From positions 4,216,001-4,280,000 of the forward strand of contig NZ_CP058554.1 of the NCBI RefSeq assembly GCF_014109725.1: a DNA stretch of 64,000 bases, read 5' to 3'. A model generated the notes under the pieces. That model ran no database searches. It was not told where the DNA came from and worked only from the letters and a program-made list of their open reading frames with translations. Source of the stretch: Comamonas piscis (lineage in GTDB: Bacteria; Pseudomonadota; Gammaproteobacteria; Burkholderiales; Burkholderiaceae_C). Position 1 is the first letter of the stretch. Each line of letters starts with the position of its first letter. Positions 24,605-34,538 of this stretch are shown in pieces. The position numbers were made by a program, and so were the translations under genes.

Positions 24605-25639
24605 ATGCTCGCTGCTTCTGCATCTGCCAACGCCCCACCCGCTGACGTCATCACGCTGACCGACAAAGGTCTGTACTGCGCGGCTGGGGATTTTTTTATT
24701 GATGCCTGGAAGCCGGTACACCGCACCTTTGTCACCCACGGCCACTCGGACCATGCCCATGTGGGGATGGGCGAGTACTACTGCAGCACAACCAGCGAAC
24801 CAATTTTGCGATGGCGGCTGGGGGAGCAGAACATCCATGCGCTGCCGTTTGGGCAGTCGATCACGATGGGGGAGGTGCAGGTATCGCTGCACCCGGCGGG
24901 GCACATTCTTGGTTCCGCCCAGGTGCGGGTTCAGCACGGGGATGCGGTGTGGGTGTTCACGGGCGACTTCAAGCGCGAGCCGGATCCGACCTGCGAGGCG
25001 TTTGAGCTGCTGCGCTGCGACACACTGATTTGCGAGGCGACCTTTGCCTACCCGGTGTACGCCTGGCCCACGATAGCCCATGAGGTCGAACGCATTGAGC
25101 GCTGGGTGGCGCATTGCAAGGAGCAGGGCAAGGCGGCAGTGCTGTACGCCTACAGCTTGGGCAAGGCCCAGCGGGTGCTGGCAGGCTTGACTGGCAAGCT
25201 GGATGCGCCCGTGTTGCTGCATGGCGCGATGGCGCGTGGCACCGATATTTACCGGCAGGCGGGCATTGCGCTGGCCGCTACCGAGATGGTGGCCGATGTG
25301 CCCGTCGATACAGACTTTGCTGGCCGCATGGTGCTGGCACCGCCCTCTGCGCAAGACTCTGCCTGGCTCAAGCGCTTTAAACAGGTGGAGCAAGGCTTTG
25401 CCTCGGGCTGGATGCTGCTGAGGGGCAACCGGCGGCGGCGCAATATGCAGCGCGGCTTTGTCATATCGGACCATGCCGATTGGCAGGAACTCGTCGACAC
25501 GATTACCGAGTGCGGCGCCCAGCGGGTGCTGGCCACCCATGGCAATACCGATGCGCTGATCCCCTACCTGCAGAGCCTGGGCATACAGGCGGAGCGCCTG
25601 CGTACCGCCTATGGCGATGAAGAGGAGGCGGCGGAATGA
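24605..25639 (+). CDS. Ligase-associated DNA damage response exonuclease (MBL fold)
   Basis: The 344-residue metallo-beta-lactamase-fold protein has the metal motif THGHSDHAH (about residues 45-53) and later FTGDFKREPDPTCEAFE and FVISDHADW blocks of the beta-CASP/SNM1-type nuclease family. In Proteobacteria this gene forms a conserved cluster with an ATP-dependent ligase, a DEXH helicase and PdeM, as here. The ATG at 24605 is used; a TTG two codons earlier is in frame. It overlaps the ligase start by 4 bases (ATGA). Confidence 0.9.
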   Translation: MLAASASANAPPADVITLTDKGLYCAAGDFFIDAWKPVHRTFVTHGHSDHAHVGMGEYYCSTTSEPILRWRLGEQNIHALPFGQSITMGEVQVSLHPAGHILGSAQVRVQHGDAVWVFTGDFKREPDPTCEAFELLRCDTLICEATFAYPVYAWPTIAHEVERIERWVAHCKEQGKAAVLYAYSLGKAQRVLAGLTGKLDAPVLLHGAMARGTDIYRQAGIALAATEMVADVPVDTDFAGRMVLAPPSAQDSAWLKRFKQVEQGFASGWMLLRGNRRRRNMQRGFVISDHADWQELVDTITECGAQRVLATHGNTDALIPYLQSLGIQAERLRTAYGDEEEAAE

Positions 25640-27351
25640 ACCGCTTTGTGGCGCTGTACCAGCTGCTGGACGAGGCATCCGGGACCCGCGACCGCGAGCT
25701 GGCGCTGCAGCAGTACTTTGCCGGCGCCACTGCCGCCGAGGCGACCTGGGCGGTGTATGTGCTGAGCGGCGGCAAGGTGAACACCGGCAAGAACCGGCTG
25801 GCCACCACCACCGAGCTGCGTACCTGGGTGAGCGAGCTGACTGCCCTACCGTTGTGGCTGGTGGAAGAGAGCTACCGCCAGGTGGGCGATTTGGCGGAGA
25901 CCTTGTCGCTCTTGGTGGCGGCTTGGCAAAAGCAGGGTATTAACCATCCTGAGCTTGCTGGTTCGGCTGGCACAGCCGTTGCCCCCGATGCCGATGCGCC
26001 CTGGCATGCATCCCTGCTAGGCGCCACTTTTAAAACCCCCGACAACGACAGCCGCTTGGACGAATGGACCGAACAGTTTTTGCTGCCGCTGGTGGCCGCT
26101 GATGCCGAGCAGCGCAAGCGTGCGATCCAACAAGCCTGGCAGCAGCTGGATACCCCTTCGCGCCTAGTCTTTAACAAGCTGCTGACCGGATCGCTGCGCG
26201 CTGGCGTTAACAAGCGCAGCCTGCAAAACAGCCTGGCGCCCTTGGTGGGGATATCTGCCGCCGATATGGCGCACCGCATGGTCGGCGAATGGCTGCCCAG
26301 CGCCCAAGCCTATGAGACCTTGATGGACCCGGAAACCAGCGCGCAGCTGCTCGATAAGCCCTACCCCTTCTACCTCGCCTCCCCCTTGCCGCAAGAGCCA
26401 GAAGCCTTGGGCGACCCCAAGGACTGGCTGGCCGAATGGAAGTGGGATGGCATCCGCGTGCAGCTAGTGCGCCGCCAGGGCCATGCGCCCTATTTGTGGT
26501 CGCGTGGTGAGGAAAGGCTGGACGGCCGCTTTCCGGAGCTGGAGGCCGCCGCTGCACTGCTGCCGCGCGACATGGTGCTGGATGGCGAGCTGCTCGCCTG
26601 GGATTACGAGCAGAACAAGCCGCTGTGCTTTGTGGCGCTGCAAAGCCGCATTCAAAAACGCAAGCCTTCTGCCAAGCTGATGCAGACCGTGCCGGCGCGT
26701 ATTTTGTTTTATGACCTGCTGGAGTGTGATGGCGAAGACCTGCGCGCCCAGCCGCTGGAGCAGCGCCGCGTCAAGCTGGAGCGGATCATCCACCACGCTG
26801 CACTGCCGGCGCTGGGCATATCGCCCCAACTGCCGTTTGACAGCTGGGATGCCCTGCCTCCGTTGCGCAATTCCGCCGCCGAGCGCAATGCCGAGGGGCT
26901 GATGCTCAAGGCGCTGGCCTCCCCCTACAAGGAAGGCCGGCGCCGGGGCGATTGGTGGAAGTGGAAGGTGGACCCGTTCAGCATTGACGCGGTACTTATT
27001 TATGCCCAAAGCGGCAGCGGCCGCCGCAGCACCTTGCACACCGACTACACCTTTGCGGTGTGGAGCGGCGATGCGCTGGTGCCCGTCGCCAAGGCCTACT
27101 CGGGCCTGACCGATGTGGAGATTTTGCGGCTGGACAAATGGATCCGCAGCCACACGGTGGAGCGCTTTGGGCCGGTGCGCTCTGTCACGCCCAGCCTCGT
27201 GTTTGAGATTGCGTTTGAAGGCGTGAACCGCTCCACCCGCCACAAGTCTGGCGTGGCGGTGCGGTTTCCGCGCATCTTGCGCTGGCGCGAGGACAAGACC
27301 GCGCAAGACGCCGACCAGCTGAGCGCCTTGCTGGAGTTGGCCGATGGCTGA
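25636..27351 (+). CDS. ATP-dependent DNA ligase
   Basis: The 571-residue enzyme has an N-terminal DNA-binding domain, then the nucleotidyltransferase motif EWKWDGIRVQ with the adenylated Lys near residue 268, DGELLAWD (motif III-like), AEGLMLK (motif IV-like) and WWKWK (motif V). The C-terminal OB fold ends in GVAVRFPRILRWREDK. It seals nicks using ATP, separately from the essential NAD-dependent LigA. It overlaps the exonuclease gene by 4 bases and the helicase gene by 8 bases, so the four proteins are probably made stoichiometrically. Confidence 0.93.
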   Translation: MNRFVALYQLLDEASGTRDRELALQQYFAGATAAEATWAVYVLSGGKVNTGKNRLATTTELRTWVSELTALPLWLVEESYRQVGDLAETLSLLVAAWQKQGINHPELAGSAGTAVAPDADAPWHASLLGATFKTPDNDSRLDEWTEQFLLPLVAADAEQRKRAIQQAWQQLDTPSRLVFNKLLTGSLRAGVNKRSLQNSLAPLVGISAADMAHRMVGEWLPSAQAYETLMDPETSAQLLDKPYPFYLASPLPQEPEALGDPKDWLAEWKWDGIRVQLVRRQGHAPYLWSRGEERLDGRFPELEAAAALLPRDMVLDGELLAWDYEQNKPLCFVALQSRIQKRKPSAKLMQTVPARILFYDLLECDGEDLRAQPLEQRRVKLERIIHHAALPALGISPQLPFDSWDALPPLRNSAAERNAEGLMLKALASPYKEGRRRGDWWKWKVDPFSIDAVLIYAQSGSGRRSTLHTDYTFAVWSGDALVPVAKAYSGLTDVEILRLDKWIRSHTVERFGPVRSVTPSLVFEIAFEGVNRSTRHKSGVAVRFPRILRWREDKTAQDADQLSALLELADG

Positions 27352-29968
27352 GTTGAATGACACCACGGCCCCCAGCGACCGCGCAATGCAGCGTGCGGCC
27401 AAGCGCTGGCGTGACTGGTTGAAGGAGCAGGACATTGGCGCGGCTGTCTTCCAGCAGCAGGCCTGGCGAGCCTATGCGGATGGGCACAGCGGATTGATAT
27501 CGGCGCCCACGGGGCGGGGCAAGACTTTGGCGGCGCTAGGGGGCCCGTTGATGCAGGCGATGGCCGAGGCTGAGACGCCTGAAGGCCGTGCAGCACATGG
27601 GCCGCGCATGCTCTGGGTAACGCCCCTGCGCGCCCTGGCCAGCGACACCCGCGAGCGCATTACCGGCCCCGTAGCAGCCGTGCTGCCCCACTGGCAAGTG
27701 GCGATGCGCACAGGCGATGCCACATCGCGTGACAAGCGCCTGACCGACAACGGCAAGGCGCAGCTGGTGGTGATTACGCCCGAATCCCTGGCGCTGCTGC
27801 TGAGCCATGAGCGCAGCCGCGAGCAGTTCAGCCAGCTGCGCTGCATTGTGGTGGATGAGTGGCATGAGCTATTGCCCAGCAAGCGCGGGGTGCTGCTGCA
27901 GTTGAACCTGGCTCGCATCCAGGCGCTGGCACCTGGCGCGCAGGTCTGGGGCCTGTCGGCGACGATTGGCAATCTGCAAGAGGCCAGCGATGTGCTGCTG
28001 AGCGCCTGGCAGGTGAAGGAGCCGGCACTGGTTCAGGATATGCGGCCCAAGCCCTTCCACCTGCACAGCATTACGCCGCCCCTGGGCACGCGCATGCCCT
28101 GGGCGGGGCACTTGGGCCTGGCCAATTTGGGTGAGGTGGCCAAGCTGGTGTTTAGCGCCCCCAGCACCATTGTGTTTACCAATACCCGCGCGCAGGCCGA
28201 GCTGTGGCACACGGCGCTGGCGAGCATCTGGCCAGAAGATGCCGACACTTTGGCGATCCACCATGGCTCGCTGGACCAGGGCGTGCGGCAGTCGGTAGAG
28301 CAGCGCCTGCGCGCAGGCACTTTGCGCTGCGTGGTGGCGACCAGCAGCCTGGATTTGGGCGTGGACTTCCCGGCAGTAGAACGGGTGATCCAGATTGGTG
28401 GCGCACGATCCGTCGCCCGCATGGTGCAGCGCGCCGGCCGCGCCAAGCACCGGCCTGGTGCTGCCGTGCATGTGGAGGCCGTTGCCACCCAGGCGATGGA
28501 CCTGGCCGAGTTTGCTGCCGTGCGCGAGCTGGCCGAGGCGCAGGTGTATGAGCGGCGCGATCCGCTGCGCCTGTGCTTTGATGTGCTGAGCCAGCACGCG
28601 ATGAGCGCGGCGCTGGCGGGTGGGTTCCGCCCGCCGGAGTTGCTGGCGGAGGTAAGGCGCACAGCGGCATTTCGTGATTTGAGCGATGCCCAGTGGCAAT
28701 CGGTGCTGGCGTTCTTGCAGCATGGCAGCGATTCGCTGGTGCAATATCCGCAGTACGAACGCCTGCACTGCGAGGATGGGCTGTGCCAGCCGGCCAATAC
28801 GGGGGTGGTGCGCATGCACCGCATGTCGATTGGCACCATCACCGCCCACGGGGCCGTCAATGTGCAGTACCTGCGCGGCGCGCGGTTGGGTTCGGTCGAA
28901 GAGGCGTTTATCGCCCGTTTGAGCGCTGGCGATGTGTTTAACTTTGCCGGCCGCAGCCTGGTGCTGGTGCGGTTGGAGAACCAAACCGCCTGGGTGCGCC
29001 GCAGTGCCGAGGTGGGCCTACTGACCCCTGCATGGGCCGGATCGTTGATGCCCATGTCCTCATCCCTGGGCGAGCGCATGCAACAGCTGCTAAGCACCGC
29101 CGCTGCCAGCCCAGCCGCCGATGACGCTCCCCATGCCCGCGAGCTGCAATGGCTGCAGCCGCTGCTGCAGCTGCAAAGCCAGCGCTCGCTGGTGCCAGGT
29201 GCGGACCAGCTGCTGATTGAGCAAGTAGGCAACAACCAAGCCGCCAAGGCCGCGCCGCTGTTTGTCTACCCCTTTGCCGGCCGGGTGGCGCATGAGGGGC
29301 TGGCGGTGCTGATTGCCACGCGCTTGGCCCACATCCAGCCCAACACCTTTGCCTGGGCCTGCAACGAGATCGGGCTGATGATCCAGCCCACCTTGCCCAT
29401 CGACGCGAATGCGGTGGACTGGACAGAGATTTTTAAGCTCGATGGTTTGGATACCGACCTGCGCTCGGCCGTGAACTTTAGCGAGCTGGCACGCAAGCGC
29501 TTTAAAGAGATTGCGCAGATTGCCGGCCTGGTGCAATCCAAGGTGCCGGGCAAAAAGAGCCGGGCAAGTGATAGGCAATTGCAGGTATCGGCCAGCCTGC
29601 TGTTTGATGTGCTGAGCAAGTACGACCCCGAGCATTTGCTGCTGCGCCAGGCCCGGCAAGAGGCGCTGGACCAGGAGCTGCACCTGCCGACCATGCAAAG
29701 GCTGCTGGGCAGTATGGCGGTGCGGCAGATTGCATTGCGCTTTCCGGCCAAACACACGCCCTTCTCGTTCGGGCTGTGGGCGGAGAGCTTTCGCGGCCAG
29801 CTCAGCAATGAGACCTGGCAAGACAAGGTGCGCCGCATGGCCACCCAGCAAGAGCGCCAGATCCCTGGCGAAACCACCCACCGAAAAGCGGCGCCACACC
29901 CGGGCGGACGCAAACCGGGAGCGGCCAGCCGTGCGCGCCGCCCCCGACAACCAGAGGATTCTTCTTGA
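27344..29968 (+). CDS. Ligase-associated DEXH-box helicase (Lhr-like)
   Basis: The 874-residue Lhr-core-type helicase has Walker A SAPTGRGKT (about residues 50-58), Walker B DEWH in VVVDEWHELL, motif III LSATIG, and motif VI QRAGRAKHRPG. The accessory winged-helix/Lhr domain carries segments such as AVNVQYLRGARLGSVEEAF. It unwinds DNA-RNA or DNA with 3'-5' polarity (family knowledge). Its basic C-terminal tail is rich in Arg/Pro. It overlaps the ligase gene by 8 bases and the PdeM gene by one base (TGATG). Confidence 0.92.
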   Translation: MAELNDTTAPSDRAMQRAAKRWRDWLKEQDIGAAVFQQQAWRAYADGHSGLISAPTGRGKTLAALGGPLMQAMAEAETPEGRAAHGPRMLWVTPLRALASDTRERITGPVAAVLPHWQVAMRTGDATSRDKRLTDNGKAQLVVITPESLALLLSHERSREQFSQLRCIVVDEWHELLPSKRGVLLQLNLARIQALAPGAQVWGLSATIGNLQEASDVLLSAWQVKEPALVQDMRPKPFHLHSITPPLGTRMPWAGHLGLANLGEVAKLVFSAPSTIVFTNTRAQAELWHTALASIWPEDADTLAIHHGSLDQGVRQSVEQRLRAGTLRCVVATSSLDLGVDFPAVERVIQIGGARSVARMVQRAGRAKHRPGAAVHVEAVATQAMDLAEFAAVRELAEAQVYERRDPLRLCFDVLSQHAMSAALAGGFRPPELLAEVRRTAAFRDLSDAQWQSVLAFLQHGSDSLVQYPQYERLHCEDGLCQPANTGVVRMHRMSIGTITAHGAVNVQYLRGARLGSVEEAFIARLSAGDVFNFAGRSLVLVRLENQTAWVRRSAEVGLLTPAWAGSLMPMSSSLGERMQQLLSTAAASPAADDAPHARELQWLQPLLQLQSQRSLVPGADQLLIEQVGNNQAAKAAPLFVYPFAGRVAHEGLAVLIATRLAHIQPNTFAWACNEIGLMIQPTLPIDANAVDWTEIFKLDGLDTDLRSAVNFSELARKRFKEIAQIAGLVQSKVPGKKSRASDRQLQVSASLLFDVLSKYDPEHLLLRQARQEALDQELHLPTMQRLLGSMAVRQIALRFPAKHTPFSFGLWAESFRGQLSNETWQDKVRRMATQQERQIPGETTHRKAAPHPGGRKPGAASRARRPRQPEDSS

Positions 29969-30672
29969 TGGCAGGCACGCACTCCGCTCAGCTCTTCTCT
30001 CCGATTCAAGTTTCCCCGTCGCCGCAAGACCATGTCGCCGCCAGCATTGCCGGCATGGAGTTTTTGGTACTGGCCGAGCGGGCGCTGTTCTGGCCCCAGG
30101 AGAGCATGCTGATCATTGCGGATTTGCACCTGGGCAAGAGCGATATCTTTAGGCGCCGGGGGGTGGCAGTGCCGCTGGAGGTGCAACGCCAAGACCTGTT
30201 GCGCCTGCACCAGATTCTGCAAAAGTGGCAGCCGCAAGAGCTGGTGATTCTGGGCGATTTTGTGCATGGCCGCTTTATTGGCGAAGACACTTTTCAGCTG
30301 TGGCAAAACCTGCGCCGCGCCAACCTCAAGACCCGCTTTCTACTGACCCGTGGCAACCATGACCGCTATCTGCAGACGGAGGCCTTGCTGCTGGATGATG
30401 TGCAGACCCATCTGCCCCGCCACCAAGTGCTGATGAGCCATGAGCCGATGGGCCCGGGCGTCCACCACTTTGCGCTCAATATCCACGGCCATGTCCACCC
30501 GGCCATGCGGGTGCCGCAGCTGCGCAAACGCCTGCCTTGCCTGGCCTACTCGGCCCCTTATCTGAACCTGCCGGCGTTCTCGGAGTTCACCGGATCTGGG
30601 CCGATGGCCGTACAGCCGCTGCATGCCTGGCTGTTTGCCGATGAAAGCCAGGCGCCGGTGGCGGTGTACTGA
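29968..30672 (+). CDS. pdeM: Ligase-associated DNA damage response endonuclease PdeM
   Basis: The 234-residue calcineurin-like metallophosphoesterase has all metal-binding blocks in order: IIADLHLGK, LGDFVHG, TRGNHDR, MSHEP and INIHGHVH-like NIHGHVHP. Family members cleave DNA or phosphodiesters and are always found with this ligase/helicase cluster. The ATG at 29968 shares its A with the helicase TGA; an in-frame TTG one codon earlier is unlikely. It is the last gene of the cluster, followed by about 200 bases without a gene. Confidence 0.92.
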   Translation: MAGTHSAQLFSPIQVSPSPQDHVAASIAGMEFLVLAERALFWPQESMLIIADLHLGKSDIFRRRGVAVPLEVQRQDLLRLHQILQKWQPQELVILGDFVHGRFIGEDTFQLWQNLRRANLKTRFLLTRGNHDRYLQTEALLLDDVQTHLPRHQVLMSHEPMGPGVHHFALNIHGHVHPAMRVPQLRKRLPCLAYSAPYLNLPAFSEFTGSGPMAVQPLHAWLFADESQAPVAVY

Positions 30673-30874
30673 GGCCGCTCTGCCGCGCCCCGTTCCCACA
30701 CCGGGCGGCTAAATCCTGTCGGCCCCAACCCCTCGCCAACCAAGTCTGGCGCGTGTTTGCGCAGATCCGCCGATGCTGCTACCAGCGAAGCGCGCACGGT
30801 CTGCTTCGCGTTTGGACTACAAACTTTTCCTGGGCAAAAAGCAGAATGAAAGCCTTATCTAACAAGGAATAGCA

Positions 30875-31915
30875 ATGGTTACCACCACATACGTAGAGGA
30901 CGACAGAATCGTCGCTGGCGCCGTACCACGCGCTATCGCAGGCAACAGTGAAAGTGCGGTCTCCTGGGCCGCCATTTTTGCGGGCGCCTTGGCAGCTGCG
31001 GTGTTGTCGCTGCTGCTGTTTATGCTCGGCATTGGCCTGGGTCTGTCATCGGTGTCGGTCTGGTCCGGCCGAGGGGCAGATGGCGAAGCGATTGGTTGGG
31101 GCGCAGTGGCCTGGCTGGTGTTTACGCAGCTGGCATCTGCGGGTGTCGGTGGCTATATTGCGGGCCGCCTGCGCACCAAGTGGCAAGGCGTACACACCGA
31201 TGAGGTGTACTTCCGCGACACGGCACACGGCTTTCTGTCCTGGGCACTGGCAACCATGCTGATGGTGGCGGTGGCCGGTTCGCTGGCAGGCGCTGCGATC
31301 ACCGGCACGGCCAAGGCAGCGGGTGCCGTGGTGAGCGGTGCAGCCCAAGTGGTGGGCGGTGCTGCCAGTGGTGCAACGGGCGTGATTGGTGGTGCAGCTT
31401 CCGCCGCGCTGACCGGTGCTGCCGGCGTGACTGCGGGCAAGGCGAATGAATCGGGCTCGGACCTGAACTACTGGATCAACAGCCTGCTGCGCCAAGGTGG
31501 CCCTACCGAGCAGCAAAAGCAGGACATGAAGGACGGCGCGCAAAACGTCGCTCAAAAGGCCCGCTCTGCTGCCGATGACGCCAGCGAGATGAGCACCGTA
31601 TTTGTGCATTCGCTGCAAGCCGGTTCGCTGTCGAACGACGACCGCCAGTACCTGGGCCGTTTGGTGGCACAGCGCACCGACATGAGCCAGGAAGAGTCGG
31701 AGAAGAAGGTGCAAGCCACCTACGACCAGGTCAAGCAACAGATCGACAAGGCCAAGCAAACTGCCCAAGAGGCCGAAGTGAAGGCCAAGGAAGCTGCTGA
31801 GCAAGCCCGCAAGGCCACTGCCTACTCGCTGATGTGGATGTTTGTGGTGCTGCTGATTGGTGCCTTTGTGGGCAGCCTGTCTGCCACCTTTGGCGGCCGC
31901 CAGCGCGACGCTTAA
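30875..31915 (+). CDS. Gly/Ala-rich membrane protein with coiled-coil region, unknown function
   Basis: The 346-residue protein has two to three hydrophobic segments in the first third (AIFAGALAAAVLSLLLFMLGIG; AVAWLVFTQLASAGVGGYIAG; FLSWALATMLMVAVAGSLAG). A Gly/Ala-rich stretch around 145-190 and a charged helical region (residues 275-320: VKQQIDKAKQTAQEAEVKAK) follow, and a last membrane helix ends FVGSLSATFGGRQRDA. AAGGAAT precedes the ATG. The coiled-coil part suggests self-association in the inner membrane. A 24-residue membrane peptide gene follows 63 bases downstream and they probably form one transcript. Confidence 0.85.
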   Translation: MVTTTYVEDDRIVAGAVPRAIAGNSESAVSWAAIFAGALAAAVLSLLLFMLGIGLGLSSVSVWSGRGADGEAIGWGAVAWLVFTQLASAGVGGYIAGRLRTKWQGVHTDEVYFRDTAHGFLSWALATMLMVAVAGSLAGAAITGTAKAAGAVVSGAAQVVGGAASGATGVIGGAASAALTGAAGVTAGKANESGSDLNYWINSLLRQGGPTEQQKQDMKDGAQNVAQKARSAADDASEMSTVFVHSLQAGSLSNDDRQYLGRLVAQRTDMSQEESEKKVQATYDQVKQQIDKAKQTAQEAEVKAKEAAEQARKATAYSLMWMFVVLLIGAFVGSLSATFGGRQRDA

Positions 31916-31978
31916 ACCCCGCCTCTTACCCACCGATTTAACCCATTTGCCTGCGGGCAAACCTAGAAAGGAAACACC

Positions 31979-32053
31979 ATGCGTTCCATCCTGCTTTGGC
32001 TGATTGGCGTGCCGATCCCGATCATCATTTTGATTGCGCTGTTCTTCCATTAA
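31979..32053 (+). CDS. 24-residue hydrophobic membrane peptide
   Basis: The frame encodes 24 residues, MRSILLWLIGVPIP followed by an Ile/Leu/Phe-rich run ending FFH. It is a single membrane-spanning segment with a Pro-x-Pro kink. AAGGAAACACC lies just before the ATG, an excellent ribosome binding site, and a strong terminator follows 37 bases after the stop. These features and the conserved look of the peptide argue for a real gene, too short for routine annotation. Function unknown. Confidence 0.7.
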   Translation: MRSILLWLIGVPIPIIILIALFFH

Positions 32054-32089
32054 GAAGCACAGACAGGCGCATCACGCCAACCCCTCCCA

Positions 32090-32113
32090 GGCCGCTCACT
32101 GAGCGGCCTTTTT
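32090..32113 (+). terminator. Rho-independent terminator after the small membrane peptide gene
   Basis: GGCCGCTC (32090-32097) and GAGCGGCC (32101-32108) form a perfect 8-bp stem with a 3-base loop followed by TTTTT. It ends the transcript of the membrane protein and the 24-residue peptide. Confidence 0.9.
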
Positions 32114-32266
32114 AACGTCTGCCAGCCAGTCGCTGCAGCCGAGCACCTCAGAGTGCGCATACAGCCAAGTCCTCCAAACGCCTACAAGCGCGACGTGGTG
32201 CAACTGTCATCCTTAGAGGTTGAAGCCCACCGGCTTACTACAACGCCAACCCCACGGAGATCCACG

Positions 32267-34345
32267 ATGACCACTCGCAAATCGACCTCGTCCACCGCAC
32301 AAACCCAAGGCGCGGGGGGCGAGCTCCACGAGCAGGCCGGTGACGGCCATCCGGTAATGACCACGCAGCAAGGCATTCCGGTATCGGACAATCAGAACTC
32401 GCTGCGGGCCTTTAACCGAGGCCCCACTCTGCTTGAAGACTTTGTGCTGCGCGAGAAGATCACCCACTTTGACCATGAGCGCATTCCAGAGCGCATCGTG
32501 CATGCACGCGGCACGGCGGCGCATGGCTACTTTGAGCTGAGCCAGTCGCTGAAGAAATACACAACGGCCAAGGTGCTGACCGAGGTCGGCAAAAAGGTGC
32601 CGATTTTTGCGCGTATCTCTACCGTGGCCGGTGGCGCAGGCTCGGTCGATACACCGCGCGATGTGCGCGGCTTTGCGATCAAGCTCTACACCGAAGAAGG
32701 CAACTGGGACCTGGTGGGCAACAATATCCCGGTGTTCTTTATCCAGGATGCGATGAAGTTCCCCGACCTGGTGCATGCGGTGAAGATGGAGCCGGACCGG
32801 GGCTTTCCGCAAGCGGCCTCGGCGCATGACACGTTTTGGGATTTCATCTCGCTGATGCCCGAGTCGATGCACATGATCATGTGGGCGATGAGCGACCGCG
32901 CCATCCCGCGCAGCCTGCGCACCATCGAAGGCTTTGGTGTACACAGCTTCCGCCTCGTCAATGACAAGGGCGAGAGCACCTTTGTGAAGTTCCACTGGCG
33001 CCCTCAGCTGGGCATCCAGTCCACCGTCTGGGACGAGGCAGCCAAGCTGCAGGCGGCTGACAACGACTTTCACCGCCGTGACCTCTTCGAGGCGATTGAA
33101 GCCGGCCATGCGCCCGCCTGGGACCTGTTTGTGCAGCTGTTCACCCAGGAAGAGGCCGATGCCCTGCCCTATGACCACCTGGACCCCACCAAGATCATTC
33201 CCGAAGAAGTGGTGCCACTGACCAAGATTGGCAGCTTTACCCTGGACCGCTGGCCAGACAACTTTTTTGCCGAGACCGAGCAGGTGGCGTTCTGCCCGGC
33301 CAATGTGCCGCCCGGCATTGATTTCTCGAACGATCCGCTGCTGCAAGGCCGCTTGTTCTCCTACCTGGACACGCAGCTGTCGCGCCTGGGCGGGCCGAAC
33401 TTTACGCAGATCCCCGTAAATGCGCCCAAGTGCCCGTTTGCGCATACCCAGCGCGATGGCCATATGCAGACCCAGGTGCCCAAGGGCCGGGTGGCCTATG
33501 AGCCATCGAGCCTAGACCCGAACTCGCCCCGCGAATCGCAGGCCCAGGGCTTCCGCTCGTTTGCGCAACCGTCCGAGGCCCATGCCAAGAGCCGCATCCG
33601 CCCCGAGAGCTTTGCCGACCACTACAGCCAGGCCCGCCTGTTCTACACCAGCCAAAGCGAGCTGGAGCAGGCGCATATGGCCAGCGCCCTGGTGTTTGAG
33701 CTGTCCAAGGTGCAAACGCCGCATGTGCGCGAAGCCATGGTCGCCCACTTGCTGGTGATTGACAGCGACCTGGGCAAGCGCGTGGCCAAGGGCCTGGGAC
33801 TGGCAGCCCTGCCCAAGCCCGCCAAGCCAGCGGTGCCCGTGCAAGACCTGCCGCCCAGCCCCGCGCTGCGCATCATTGACCGCATGAAGCCCACCTTGGA
33901 AGGCCGCTGCGTCGCGATCCTGGTGGACGATGGCTCCAACGCCGAGAATGTCGCCGCGCTGCAAAAGGCCATCCTGGCTGAAAAAGCCATGGTCAAGATC
34001 ATCGCGCCCAAGATTGGTGGCGCCACCTTGAGCGACGGCAAGCATATCGCCGCCGATGCCCAGCTGGCCGGCGCGCCATCGGCGCAGTTTGATGCCGTGG
34101 CTTCTGTCATCCCCATGGCATCGGGCGAGATGCTGAGCAAGGACAGCGCTGCGCAAGACTGGTTCCGCGATGCCTTTGGGCACCTGAAGGCGATTGCCGC
34201 TTGCAAGGCCACGCATTTGATCCTGGATGCCGCCGGTGTGAAGCCGGATGAAGGCGTGTTCGACCCCAAGGATGTGCCCGGCTTTATCAAGGGTGCGAAG
34301 AGCCGCTTCTGGGAACGGGAGCCGAAGTTGCGTACCTTGGCTTGA
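32267..34345 (+). CDS. katE: Large-subunit (HPII-type) catalase
   Basis: The 692-residue clade 2 catalase has the active-site block ERIVHARGTAAHGYFE with the distal His, the FTQ/FFIQDAMKFPD segment, the proximal haem RLFSYLDTQ block with the Tyr ligand, and a C-terminal DJ-1/PfpI-like domain (about residues 545-690: CVAILVDDGSNAENVAALQ). It dismutates hydrogen peroxide in the cytoplasm. The ATG at 32267 is preceded by GGAGA and gives the usual Ser/Thr-rich N-terminal extension. It stands as a single gene with its own terminator (34411-34442). Confidence 0.95.
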   Translation: MTTRKSTSSTAQTQGAGGELHEQAGDGHPVMTTQQGIPVSDNQNSLRAFNRGPTLLEDFVLREKITHFDHERIPERIVHARGTAAHGYFELSQSLKKYTTAKVLTEVGKKVPIFARISTVAGGAGSVDTPRDVRGFAIKLYTEEGNWDLVGNNIPVFFIQDAMKFPDLVHAVKMEPDRGFPQAASAHDTFWDFISLMPESMHMIMWAMSDRAIPRSLRTIEGFGVHSFRLVNDKGESTFVKFHWRPQLGIQSTVWDEAAKLQAADNDFHRRDLFEAIEAGHAPAWDLFVQLFTQEEADALPYDHLDPTKIIPEEVVPLTKIGSFTLDRWPDNFFAETEQVAFCPANVPPGIDFSNDPLLQGRLFSYLDTQLSRLGGPNFTQIPVNAPKCPFAHTQRDGHMQTQVPKGRVAYEPSSLDPNSPRESQAQGFRSFAQPSEAHAKSRIRPESFADHYSQARLFYTSQSELEQAHMASALVFELSKVQTPHVREAMVAHLLVIDSDLGKRVAKGLGLAALPKPAKPAVPVQDLPPSPALRIIDRMKPTLEGRCVAILVDDGSNAENVAALQKAILAEKAMVKIIAPKIGGATLSDGKHIAADAQLAGAPSAQFDAVASVIPMASGEMLSKDSAAQDWFRDAFGHLKAIAACKATHLILDAAGVKPDEGVFDPKDVPGFIKGAKSRFWEREPKLRTLA

Positions 34346-34410
34346 TGGCTTAATGGTTAGGCAGATCGCCGAGGCTAGGGCCTAACTTCCGCGATCGGCA
34401 CCCCACACAA

Positions 34411-34442
34411 GGCGCTGCAGTGCAAACTGCGGCGCCTTTTTT
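34411..34442 (+). terminator. Rho-independent terminator after katE
   Basis: GGCGC-T-GCAGT pairs with ACTGC-G-GCGCC around a GCAA tetraloop (34411-34436), followed by TTTTTT. The stem has one mismatch. Confidence 0.85.
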
Positions 34443-34538
34443 ACGCGTATAGCCGACGCGCATCCGCTTGGCAATCGCTCGTATAAAACCCTGCGCCATC
34501 GCGGGAAAGTACCGTGCAAACCCGTTTCAGCCCAATGC

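Noticed and set aside
24367..24645. GTG-started 92-codon frame at the right edge of the island
   Set aside because: It overlaps the exonuclease start, ends in low-complexity Pro/Thr sequence and has no binding site.
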